In this document: positions 30,300 through 41,423 of the stretch, one piece after another
Numbering within the stretch: position 1 is the stretch's first letter
Layout: the number at the start of each line of letters is the position of its first letter
Origin: Bombardia bombarda
Taxonomy: Eukaryota; Ascomycota; Sordariomycetes; Sordariales; Lasiosphaeriaceae
Direction: 5' to 3'
Assembly (NCBI GenBank): GCA_030512295.1
Contig: JAULSR010000005.1
Location: 62,001 to 126,000, forward strand
Length of the DNA: 64,000 nucleotides
The notes under the pieces: model-generated
What the model saw: only the letters and a program-made list of their open reading frames with translations
Databases searched by the model: none
What the model was told of the DNA's origin: nothing
Program-made: the position numbers and the translations under genes

Positions 30300-32095
30300 G
30301 TCTATGGGTGATGTGGTGGTGGTTGAGTCGTCTTGTTCAGGTCGATGCTGACATTGGGAACAGGCTCGACTTCACTACTTCTAGGTTTGTTGAAGTTTTA
30401 ATTGGGTTGGTGGGAGGGGTCGAGATTGATCGTTGGCAGCCAAAAGACAACTGGGACCGACCCCGTTATATAACATAGAAAGGACGTACACTAGGGGTAC
30501 GGAGTAAGGTACCCAGTCAAGACCCGACTGGCCCATCAGGGTCTCAGATCCATGATGCGCGCCTTTTTGCATTTTCGTATTTTCGGAAGGGGACGGCGGT
30601 GGACGGGAGTGGACAGGAGTTGACAGGTAGTGTTAGGTGTCTTAGCGGTCCGGCAGGTCGGGGGGCGGCTATTCGCCGACGGAGACTACCTACCTACCTT
30701 ACCTATGCGCAGCATGTTTTGGCATTTTTGTAGCATTCTGCACTGTCGCATTGCCAAGATGGTCCCGAGGAAGGAAAGTGCATTGCTGCCGGTTGCCGAC
30801 TGGCACTCTTGAAGCGAAGACGGCAAGTCCGATGGGTGATGGATGGGCCCGGCACAGTAATCTTTCAATCTAAATGTTGACGGGAAAGTGCCACTGGCAA
30901 TGGAAAGAAAGGCAAGTGCAGTCGGTGTGCTATCAGTTGCTGTTCCGTTGTTCCTTCCTTCATCTGATGCCCCCGTCATATTTCGCTGGCCGCTAGCAAA
31001 CGGCCGCTAAAAACGGCTAGCCCCCGCTAACTTCCACGCCAGCACTGCGTCATTCGATTGCGACTTTTATCGGGACTATGACCCATGTTCCACGCCAGAC
31101 AGATCGTGCCACTGCGTCAGACACTTCCCGCAGTCCACACTCTCTCTCTCTCCTTTTGGTCTCATCGTCGACGGGCGGATCTCACAAATCTCATGAGATA
31201 ACCTTATCACAGATGCCACCAAATCTCAAGTCCTTGCCTCGGCACACAGACCTCGGTACCAAGTGGGGACACGATTCCGTGCCAATGCCATGGATGGGTG
31301 CCGGTCATTCCAGGAATGGCCTGCCAGCTGTGCACATCACACTTTGATACTCAGACGGCCCAACTTGCAGCCGTCTACGAATAACGGGAAGAGCTGTCCG
31401 CCCGACCACCCTTGGATTGAGCCCCAATTGGCATCAACTCTTAGTAATCGATACAACCGAAACGCCTCAATAACACCCGACTCCCGATGAACCACACCGG
31501 GCCAATAACAACCCCGACCGTGTTGAACAAGTCTCAGTCTTTTTGCTGCATGGTATCTGGTGTAGACTGTTTTGTCCGAATAATTCAGGCCCTTGCGTCA
31601 TGCGTTTCCATTAGCACTTGGCCAAGATCGGTAATCCCTGTAGCACTGGGAGCTCGCTCCCAGCTGGCATGTGTTCGCCAAGCAACGTACGGTGGGGCAC
31701 ACTCAACACGTCTTGTTTCTGTTTACACTAACCCCTGAACCCCTAAATCTGCTCGGAAATATGCCCCTCTGGCGACTGGCGAGAGATGCACACTAGAGCA
31801 AGCTTTTTTTTTCGTATTTGCCGTGCTGAACTTGATAAATTGCTTGGACTACCGAGTCGACAATGATAATACACCAGATAGATGAGTTTTGGGGATTAAT
31901 CGAAGGCGTTATTGCGTCTACGGGACTCTGTTGGAAACCATGCTCCGGGGGCCTTTGCGATGCACGACTCGTGTCAATGTCCACCTAACTGCGGACCCGC
32001 CGAAAATGTTAGCGGTTAATCCACACGCCCCTTTAAGGTTAGGCTTTACTCGTCCACATTCATCAAACAGATGAGTCACATCATCTACAAAACAA
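30300..32095. other. 1.8-kb intergenic region
   Basis: It contains the CYP505-type promoter and the flank of a tRNA-Ser. Open frames up to about 97 codons exist on both strands without any recognisable pattern. A short CT-repeat lies near 31141-31155. Confidence 0.5.
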
Positions 32096-32177
32096 GTCGT
32101 GGTGGCAGAGTGGTCTAATGCGCAAGACTAGAAATCTTGTTCCTTCGGGAGCGTCGGTTCAAATCCGGCCCACGACT
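32096..32177 (+). tRNA. tRNA-Ser (anticodon AGA)
   Basis: An 82-nt class II tRNA. The acceptor gtcgtgg pairs perfectly with ccacgac, the anticodon loop ctagaaa gives AGA, a long variable arm (ttccttcgggag region) is present as expected for serine, and the T-arm contains ggttcaaatcc. No intron. Confidence 0.93.
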
Positions 32178-32773
32178 TTGAGGTGTATCTTTTTGTTCTT
32201 CTTTTATTATATTTGCAGAACAGCTCCATCTTCTTTTTTGTCGCTGCTTTGTTGTTCAATCTAGTTTTGTTTTTACCAAAGGTTTAATGCGAGCCTCGTT
32301 GATTTCATTTATTGATAAATATTATTATGCGACGTTAGTTATATATATTTAAAATCTTATATAGTTTAATAAATGTTTTAAAACATTAAACTTAAGAACT
32401 TATAAAAGTTGCTTGCTTATAATTATAAACTATATTAAAATATTTATACTTTTAAAATAAATTAAATAATATAAGGACTGGCATTAAGAAGAGTGATGAG
32501 CATCAGTAATAATGTCATCTTAAGGAGTTTGAAGATAGTATGCTCCGAGTTAATAAAGATAAAGCACGGAATAGAAAACGAAAAGAATTAAGCGATTGCT
32601 GCTAATTACGCGTCTATAGTTACAAACTAGCCGACATACTTAACTATAGAAAGCTAGCTGCCTTAAAATAGTTCCTTAAAGCTATCTTACCACCTCATCA
32701 TAATGTCTCGATGGTAAACTTGATAAAAAAGAAAGGTTTCGAGAGTAAACCTCTGTAAAAGTTAATGCAGTCT
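32178..32773. other. AT-rich block between tRNA genes
   Basis: About 600 bp, strongly AT-rich between roughly 32200 and 32480 (long runs of ta, taa and ttt), then mixed. It has no open frames. The sharp change in composition against neighbouring sequence fits a transposon remnant mutated by RIP (repeat-induced point mutation), but I could not identify an element. Confidence 0.55.
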
Positions 32774-32845
32774 CGATCCACCCAGGGGTCGAACCTGGAA
32801 CCTCCTGATTCGTAGTCAGACGCTCTGCCATTGAGCCAGCGGACC
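32774..32845 (-). tRNA. tRNA-Arg (anticodon ACG)
   Basis: Same 72-nt sequence as the tRNA-Arg at 17609, on the opposite strand; all arms pair, including T-arm ccagg/cctgg. It faces away from the third copy at 33177, from which it is separated by 331 bp that hold no other recognisable feature. Confidence 0.95.
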
Positions 32846-33176
32846 TTGCATTATTTGACGTTTGTTTACGAGGCAGATTTGGCCCATGGAGAGGCTAGTT
32901 GCAGAGTTTTCGGTTTGTTTGTTTTCATTGGAATGGTCGAGTCAGGGGCGAATGCATGGGACACGATCGAGTCTATGCGTTTATTAAAAGCCAGTTCGGT
33001 TAGCGCGAAATTCGGCTTAATCTTGCCGACTAAAACCACTCTTCCTCATCTGGCCCCCTGGCCCCCACTAAAACCCCCACGCACAAACATGGAATAAATT
33101 CTCTCTGCATCCTATCCGCCATGATAAACCACTCGCCGACGCAGTCTACAACAATACGATGTCTTATAATTATCAC

Positions 33177-33248
33177 GGTCCGCTGGCTCAATGGCAGAGC
33201 GTCTGACTACGAATCAGGAGGTTCCAAGTTCGACCCCTGGGTGGATCG
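33177..33248 (+). tRNA. tRNA-Arg (anticodon ACG), with a T-arm mismatch
   Basis: It differs from the other two copies by one base in the T-stem (ccaag for ccagg), which leaves an A opposite C in the fourth pair. The rest of the cloverleaf, including acceptor and anticodon arms, is intact. It may still function, or may be drifting. Confidence 0.88.
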
Positions 33249-33491
33249 AGGCAGCATTAGCTTTTGCTCCCATGGCAGCAACCACCATGTCTGGATCATA
33301 TCTTTTTGGTTGTCAGTTTTTGCGATATACTGTTCTTCGGCTTGCGGAGAAAGACAAGTTCGAAGAATGGTTGCTGCTGGCTGCCTTTCATATGTACAGT
33401 GGCGCTTGTTTCCCCATCCCAGCTATAAACACTGCTCAATGATATCCCCCTTTTCCCGCTCCCTCGTATCACCCATCCCTATTCGCTCAGC

Positions 33492-34282
33492 TTAAGCAGG
33501 GCTGCCACTAGAGCCAACAGTGATCTTAGCCGACCCACTGCTGTGGTATCCCTCAGTGGCCAAGATCATGTAGTTGTGGGTGCCCAGCTTTAAGCCCGTC
33601 TTCTGCCATGCAGCAAAGTGGTTGCCGGTGGTGACACTGCCGCCCGTGTGCTTCTGTTGACGGACGGACCAGAACTGGTCAAAGGAGGCGGTGCCCTGGA
33701 TGGACGGCTGGTTGATGCGGCGGGTCTGGTAGATGTCGTATGTGCCGCCGTCGCTGGTGATGCTGCCGCGCTTGGTGGCCCCCGAGCTGGGGTTGTAGGT
33801 GCCGTAGTTCTCGACCACGTAGTACTCGACCAGGGGGTTGGTAGTCCACCCATAAAGCGAGAGGTAGCCGTTGCCGGGCGAGTTGAAGGTGCCGTTGTAG
33901 GTGACAACCCTTTTTGGGAAGAGTTAGTGGATGTTTCACTGTTTAGTTAGGTATGAATGGTCACATGCTTGGCCGAGCCAGGATTCCACCCCTTGCCGGC
34001 GACAAAGTTTCCGTTGCCGCCGTTCCAGCTGACGCTGTACGAGCCGCCGGCCTCGTTGTTGTACGTCACAGGACCGCCACCGTCGGACCAGAAAGAGTAG
34101 TAGAAGCCGTCATGCGTGCCAGTACCGGTGGGGGTTGACGGGGCAGCTCCGACAACAGCGGTGGCTTCACCATGCAGCGCACGTCCGAGTTGAGGGAGGG
34201 GTGCAGCAGGCCCGACAAAGGGCGCAGCGAGCACCGCGGTGGCAGCTGAGGCGCCGACGATGAGAGATGAGAATGACACCAT
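33492..34282 (-). CDS. endo-1,4-beta-xylanase, GH11
   Basis: Predicted 243-residue secreted xylanase in two exons (34282-33969, 33909-33492). A signal peptide (first 19 residues, ending VLAA) and a short propeptide precede the beta-jelly-roll domain. Catalytic residues are the nucleophile Glu133 in NPLVEYYVVENYG and the acid/base Glu224 in ILATEGYHSSG. There is no carbohydrate-binding module. The only splice that keeps frame and restores the family block NPGSAKVVTYNGTFN uses a GC donor (gcatgt) at 33968 with an ordinary AG acceptor; the nearby GT (33964) would shift the frame. The enzyme hydrolyses arabinoxylan outside the cell. Regulation by xylan-responsive factors is usual in the family; I did not find a clear site. 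Confidence 0.95.
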
Positions 34283-36201
34283 GGTGATGTTGTTGATGGG
34301 ATGCTGTGCAGGGGTTGGCGGGAGTGGAAGACGAGATGGGCAATGTCGAGGTGTTTCTAGGAACTTATGGTCTTTTATAGAAGAGCTAGACTTGGTGGTG
34401 TGCTTTCACCCGGCTCTGCACCCCGGATTGTGGTTGTGGTTGGATTGTCCATATTAGCCTCCAGTGCAATATATGGGGAAAAGTCGTGATATTACTAGGT
34501 ATATCGCGTACGATGTGGTGTGGTTTGAGATTGATTTGGTCTTCTCCCTCCTCGCTCCTGATCTCCTTCGTGACTTGTGTGGCTGGCTTGTGCGCTTTTC
34601 TTAGAGTATTCCCTACTGATTTCCTATGGCTGCATATCCTCATCTTTATGGCGAAGCAAGTTTGATATATTGCAATGCGTATTGCAATGCGCGGCTTTGA
34701 GTTGCGGGAATCCCGGGTCCTTGGCTCTTTAAGCGTACCGTCATATGCTGATCGACCGCTGCCCACTACCCGGGCGGCTCAACCGTTCTTGTAAATCGTT
34801 TCCCGCTTACCGTCGCAGGATATCTCTCCTTTTATCATGGCATGGGGCTCACCGTGACTCGACGTTATTACCATCAAGCTTTACTGGACATCTTGGCAAA
34901 AAAAGCTTCGCAAGTCTTGAGTTTCTTAGCCTCATCACATTATAATGTCAGGCCAAGAGCTACCATCCTGTTGTCTCAGCACATAGCTGCCTGATATAAT
35001 ATACTTTGGCTGACCAAGGCAACGTGACGTGTTGCTGCCTACCCAGCACCCATATGATCCGAAGCAAATGCAACAATGAACCAATCAAACAAAGTCCAAC
35101 GGGGTTACAACGTCCGAATTTATCGTGTCGAACCTCGAAGACAGGCACATGGAACGGCTGGGTGCCGATCCGAGCGGCACATATAGATTGGCAACATGTC
35201 GGTTTCCCCAGAATTTCTCGCGGCTAAACTCAACTGGATCAGGTTGCAGACCCGTCGAAGCGGTATGCAATGCTGCTTAATTGGCAGAGATCACACATCC
35301 CCGCTCCCCGTAAAGTGGCGCATTATAGCTGCTGAGAAACCGGAACATCTACCTAAATGTGGAACCCCAGGTTGTCGTGAGCCCGGCTAAAGTCTTGATC
35401 GGTGGAACTGAGGTGTCGGATGGGCCCGGCGGAAAGGGATCGCGAATGTTAGTGACTATATGATGTGATGTGATGTTGGCGGACAGGTTGTATGTAGTTC
35501 AAATGTCGTGGTTCAAATCTTATTTTAAAAAATCGTTTTAAGACCAAAATTATTAAAATAACAAAATATTTATATTTTAATAAAAAATTATAACGTTATT
35601 TAAAAAATTATATTATTATTCGCGGATTTTTTTTTAAAAATTTTCTTTAAATGCGGGTGAGGTGGCAGGGGAGGGTCAACCATCACGGGCAGCACTCTGG
35701 GGCAATCTCCCACTGTATCCAGCGTCGTCTCGGGCATCATGCTCGGGAACCCGTTGAGGGATGAAATGGGTTGGGGGGAGATGGATGGATGTGTAAGGAC
35801 ATCGGACATCGGACATCCCCAAGCACATGCCAGTTATCCCACCAACTGTGTATATAAGCAGCGGCCCTCGCCCACCTTCCGTTGCGAGGGCCAGGTTGAA
35901 GTCTTACGCCAATACCAGTCATTGCTCGCCTTCCCAGTTATCTTCATTGCTCGCCTGCCCAGTTGCCTTCATTGTGACCACCTTGATCAGGCGTACCTGC
36001 CTTATCTTACAGATGGGTAGACTCTGGATGCTTTCAATTCCATAGATAGATGGCAGATGAAGCAGTCATATATTCCAATCTTTGCATCTCTCTACCTAGT
36101 AATCCTGCTCAATGTTTTCACGTGTATGGACCACATCAGCAACCAGAATGGCCCTACCGCCCTCAACATAAACCAACACCACACAGCACACCTTGTGCGC
36201 C
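34283..36201. other. 1.9-kb intergenic region with an AT-rich patch
   Basis: It contains the xylanase promoter on its left. A short AT-rich patch (about 35516-35655) resembles the AT-rich block at 32.2 kb in composition and may be RIP debris. The remaining open frames lack recognisable features. Confidence 0.5.
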
Positions 36202-37028
36202 ATGGAGCCGCAACCACAGCTCCCATGGCAAGCCAACACAGTAAAGGGCATATTCGCCGCCCTCATCGTCCCTCCCATGTGTGCCTATACTCTCTTCTAG
36301 ACCAAGCTCTACCCACAATCCCGCTCTCGCGAGTTCCCCCTTACTCGCACACAAGACCATCGCCCTTCTCTGGGGCTCCTATCTCGTGATAACATGTGCC
36401 GTCGTCACCACATTCTTCTCCCTCTTCATGGCCGCTCGGGATGGGGACTCGGCCAGACGTTGGGGCCAGCAGGTGCTGGCATCGTGTCCCTGGAGCCCCA
36501 TCATCCCCGAGGTAAGCACACAAACACAGCTGCACACCAACTACAACACAGCCACTAACTCGGCCGACCCTCCCTGAACTTCAGCGTCTCTACATGTCCC
36601 AAATCTGGCCCGCCGGCTCCAGCCTCCCCATCTACCTGCCCAGCTTCTCGCTGCTCAGCATCCCTTGCCTGGTGGCCGCCCAGGCTCTAATGGACGCCAG
36701 CCAGCCTTCTGTCAGCGTCGTCCTAACGGCCGTAGGCTGCGGTATTCACCATTCAACCATGTTGGCTGAATTTTCCTATTTATTATTCCTCTGTCGCCGC
36801 ACTGGGCGTCGTTCCAACGACAAGCTGGGACGGGGGCTGGCCTCGCGCGCTGCTGCACTAGTCGCCGTGGCTGTTAGGTTTCCGGTAGCGGTAAGGTGTC
36901 TTGAGGGAGAGGAGATGCATTTTGAGCTTTTGTTGGTCAGTCACAAATCCTTTCCCTCCCTTTCGGTGACTGTCTGGATTTCCGTCAAATTCATGGCGGA
37001 TGTCATTGTGTTTTATACCCCCCTGTGA
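36202..37028 (+). CDS. hypothetical multi-pass membrane protein (tentative model)
   Basis: I do not recognise this gene. Several hydrophobic segments in a consistent order suggest a real coding region: IFAALIVPP, ALLWGSYLVITCAVVTTFF, LPSFSLLSIPCLVAAQAL, and a stretch around AALVAVAVRFPVAV. One model that keeps frame has exons 36202-36278, 36334-36511 and 36585-37028, giving 232 residues with about four membrane spans. The second intron (gtaagc to ttcag) is convincing. The first intron and the start are uncertain; an alternative begins at 36050. The end may also be spliced. Function unknown. Confidence 0.4.
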
Positions 37029-38636
37029 CGACTCTACTCTGGCCGTGCATTGTGAGCACGAGCACAAAGTACGTGTACTCGCTGCATTCGACCGACTCGG
37101 CGATGGCATCGCCGGTATTTCCCAGACATCAAGACAACGAAAGAACACACACATGAAACGACGTTAGATTAGAAAGCAAGAGACGGAAGTGGCAACACGC
37201 AAAATATTTCACAGCATAATTTCATTTGTCACTGGATCAGCATGCGCGGAAGAGGAGATCAGCATGCGGAAGAGGAGGTCATGATAGATTGTGATACCCC
37301 AGGATGAATACTAGACTGTGATCCTACTGATTGAATATTTAGGGATAGAATTGAAATAGCCCTCAGGCTCGACCACATAATGAACAAATTTCTCATCGTT
37401 TACATCTAAATTCAGTCAGGATCCTCGTCAGCTGTACACTGAGAGATGCACTTCACAATTGACCATTGATGGGTGGGGACGGCGTATGTTGATGTTGAAG
37501 CTACATACTTGTTCTCTTTATCAAACGGCTGTGCATTTCTTGAATAACTCCCGTCATTGAGGTAGATAGGTATCTTAGGTGCTCTCCGGGAAACACCGGG
37601 TTGGCCTTTCTCTAGGACCATCACGACCAGAGAAAACGGCATTGGTGAAAACGGCATTGGTAATCTGATCCAAAACCCACTGACAACTCTGGAGCAAGGT
37701 CTTCCAAGCTTTTGCCGCTCCGCCCCTCCTACTCCTCTTTCTGTGCTCCTCGGACCAAAAACAGCACCGATACTCGTTCACAAGACCAAGATACTGCAGC
37801 CTTTCAATATCTCATTCCGATAGCTAACAGGTGACACCGTAGCCGTACAGTGCTGCCATGTACATGATGATCCACTCTTTGGCTTACGATGGCGCAACGA
37901 CGTCCACGTTCATGTCGCCATTTACCAATCATCTCATCCATGACGTGTTCAGCCAAGGTCAGAGTGGAGGAGGCGCGAGAATGCTGCGGGGATGAACATG
38001 CCTGAGCTTGATATTTGTCACTGCGAAAATTTTGTCACTGCGAAAGAGTCAGGCCTCGCGATTCCGAGACACAGTCTATAATGGCGCGAGGCGTTGAGAT
38101 TTGACAACTCGGTGTGTGTAGAGCCTCGACTCGAGTCATTGACATGCATGTACTAGTCTAGCGGTCTCCGGATCTACCTGCCAGAGTAGCGCGTCATGCA
38201 TGTACTAGCTACCTTGGTGACGCACGTAGGAGGTACCCCTTTTGTGTGGCTACATGTGACAAAGGTCAAAGCAAATTGAATGGATCAGACCCTACACCGC
38301 TCAACACTACTGTAGACTACAGCTTTGGCCACCGTATGCGGCCATAATGAATCCCCAAAACAGTGACGGCGATAAACGAAACTCATACACCGCCGACCAA
38401 GTTCAGTCTAGGTGGCGTTGACGACTAGCAAGGACAGCTGACCATGTTATGTCGTCACACACCTAAGCGCACCAATGTACTTTGCAACATGGTAAATGGC
38501 CCGTCAATGACAGGAAAACAATGCTATGGATTGCCATATCAGTGCAAATCAACCAACCTACGTACTATCTACGGCCAAGACTGTGTCGTCCTCCGATGTT
38601 ACAGGAGCAGTCGACCCCTTCAACCGCATCGACGGG
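37029..38636. other. 1.6-kb intergenic region
   Basis: No gene seen. There is a near-duplicate of atcagcatgcggaagagga at 37239-37280 and two copies of catgcatgtactag near 38143 and 38195. Otherwise unremarkable. Confidence 0.45.
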
Positions 38637-40104
38637 TCAAAAGAAACAAGCACGATCGCGAACATTCTGATGCCCCCCCTGCGGCTGCTCGCCGCGTAGT
38701 ATGTACTGCTCGCTCTCGTCAAAACACACGAGGGTGTGGCCGTCCGCAGTGAACCAGGGGCGAGAGTCCAGGGGCTTCGGGTGGGGGGCATGGGGCGGTA
38801 GTAGTAGTCCCATAGCGGCGCTCCCTGGTTCGTCTCGTCGGGGCTCGGAGCTATCATGTCATGCCGGTTACCGCGCCGTTCCCTTTCGTCGGGCTTGAAG
38901 ATATCAAAGCCGACACCGTCCTCGAAACTATAGAAAGGCAAGCGGCGGTGGCAGCCGCAAGGGTCCTTGTCGCCATTAATGCGCCGGCTCTCGACCAGCA
39001 TTATGTCGCCGGTGCGCTCGTCCATCTCGGGAGCGAGATGGCCGATCCTGTGGCTGGGATGCGGATCGCGCGTAGCGGAGTCAGAGCTGCTGTCAGAGCT
39101 GCTGTCAGAGCTACTATCAGAGCCAGCTCCGACTCGGCGGCATGGCCAGATGCAGTCGTCCCACTCTCTAATCTCCAGGCTGTCTTCGGGCCTCTGGGGC
39201 GGCCATCCCGCTTCGCCGTAATCCCCGGTGTTGGTTGGCAGCCGGAAGGCATGATAGATGAGCGGCTCCTGGCCCCGTAGAGGGAGTTGCCAAACATCTC
39301 GCAGCAGAAATTTACGCTGGTGGGTGTAACGCCTTTAAATTCATCCGTGTTGATTGATCCTTCAAGGGACCAGCGGCGCTCAGCAAAGTTGAAGACCCCA
39401 ATCTGCACAGGCTGAGACAGAACCAAGTAGAGGAAGCGCGCGTTGTTGCGCACCATAATGCAACAATCTCGGTCAGAGCTCCTATTAAACTCGTCCATCG
39501 ATAAAAGTAGCGGCACTTGAAACCCCTCTGAATCGGGATCAACCTTAAGCAGGAGCAGGTAGTGTTCATATCTCGATAGGTGAGAGTGACGTCGATTGAT
39601 AGCCTGGCGAGTAAAAACGCAACTGAGTATCTTGTCCGAGTAAAAGCAGGGCCGGATAGAGTAAGCAGCAATGCTGTAGAGCGCTTCTTCATAACATATA
39701 TCTCCCTCTTCCTCTCCCTCTTCCTCTCCCTCTTCCTCTCCCTCTTCCTCTTCCTCTTCCTCTTCCTCTTCCTCCTCTTCCTTCTTAGATATGTAAGCAT
39801 CGACGAGATGGCGAACGTCGATGATGATTTCGCGGTGCGGACCTTCCTTTCTTGGTGGTTTCTTGTCATAAAGGTTCAAAAGACGCAGCTCACCATGGCC
39901 AGTGTCTCTGTTGTAGGTCGAGTAGCACAGGAAGCCGTTGCACAGAATGGTGTGGCGAATATCCAGGTAGAAATCTCCGTGCTGGTAGCCAGAGGAGAGC
40001 CCGACTACGCCGTTAAAGAAGGGCCTGTTGTTGATCAAAGCATTCTTTCGCAGGGCCAGCCTACGCACTCCGCTGCAGTAATCGCCCGTCTTCTGCGAAT
40101 CCAT
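38637..40104 (-). pseudogene. F-box-family-like gene with two frameshifts
   Basis: The coding pattern runs through three frames in turn: 40104 to about 39226, then to about 38790, then to a TGA at 38639-38637. The first break lies at a four-G run (39223-39226, read on minus), the second at short G/C runs at 38783-38795. Each is explained by one missing base. The blocks VRNNARFLYLVL, FGNSLYGARSRSS and, after the first break, DERTGDIMLVESRR resemble the C-terminal region of a large fungal F-box family; the F-box itself is not seen upstream. A Glu-rich tract (about 26 residues with periodic Gly) and a Ser/Asp repeat lie in it. Either a young pseudogene or two base-calling errors in homopolymers would explain the picture. 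Confidence 0.55.
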
Positions 40105-41423
40105 CGCTTCTGCTACTGACTGGCAGGTCGTGTTTTCAGTTCATCTGTTTTCAGTTCATCATAATCCACCGAATTTAGTATCAGACCTTTTCAAGTGAGA
40201 AATATCATAAATCAGATTCAACTCTACAATATTAATGACTATAGGCTCTTTTTATCATCATTTTCTCCAGTGAAGCAATACAACGATTTCAGTAACTGAA
40301 TGATTGGTTTGTTCGTGATGGAGCATGTATCGTTGGGAAGAGAGATTCATGACTGAAGAGTCCAACCAAAAGACGGGGTGGACAGGAACAACCAGAGCAA
40401 AATTAAGACTGAACAATCAATTTGCGACATCCGACATCTCCTCATCTGGTACGGTACACCACATGTGGACACCAAGCCATACGGCACCATCCCAGCTAGT
40501 GGCCGGGCCATCTCGACGGAGGCGGTCCCCAGCCTCCTTCTTAGCCCACCTTCAGGGACAAGGACCAGAATTAGAGGCGTGATGTTTTTTGGTCCAAGTA
40601 CACCGTGTCCGAGCCGGTATTACCAACTGTCAGGAGACACATTTACACCGACAGAAGGCGTCAAAGAATCTCGTCTGGTGGAGGCGGTGTCAGCATCAGA
40701 ACAGGCAGTCACAGCAACAGAAGCTTGAACCGAAATCCAGGAGGGAGAGGATTTTGGAAGATAGACACGGCACATATACAATGTTTAATTCCATAGTTCT
40801 CCACTACAGCTACATAAACCAAGGGTACAGAATACCGCCTGGAACGCCCTTGCTGCACTGTCTCTGTCTGTCCACGACACAAGAGCGAGGCAAAAGAGCG
40901 AGGCAGAGCCGTAACCAAGTGTGACTGTTTTTTGGCATACGACAAGGAAGCATCTTTGCCATGGCTGAGCGTAAAAAGTAGAAGGAGACACGGACACACT
41001 GGCAGACCAGCAAGCAACATATAGTTCTACCCAGTAATCACCCTGACCATTGTTTTGGCGTCACATCCCTTCACACACCACCAAATACGGCAAACACCAT
41101 CATCTACCCATCACCCACCCATCATCAAACCATTATCAGTCCACATTCTTTTTACTCCCCTGCTCCATCTAATTTTAGCCAGATCCAGTACTGGCGTTTA
41201 GACAGCACAAGAGTCACGATACCTCTCCCCGGCTGTGTTGTCGTACACAACTGCTAGTCCCTCTACATTCGTCTGGACGAGGCGGCAGGGGAGGGAGGGA
41301 AGCGGAATGATCTGACAAACAAACAAACTCTCTGAAGTCTCCTTAAGATAGTAGCCCCTTTGTTTAGTACCCAGGTCCCTTTTCGGCAAAAAACAAAAAA
41401 CCATAGTCACCAACGCCGCCGCA
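40105..41423. other. 1.3-kb intergenic region
   Basis: It lies between the starts of the F-box-like locus and the hypothetical gene at 41424. Open frames of 60-116 codons on both strands overlap and show no recognisable protein pattern. There is a duplicated 11-nt word (ttttcagttca) at about 40133-40155. Confidence 0.45.
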
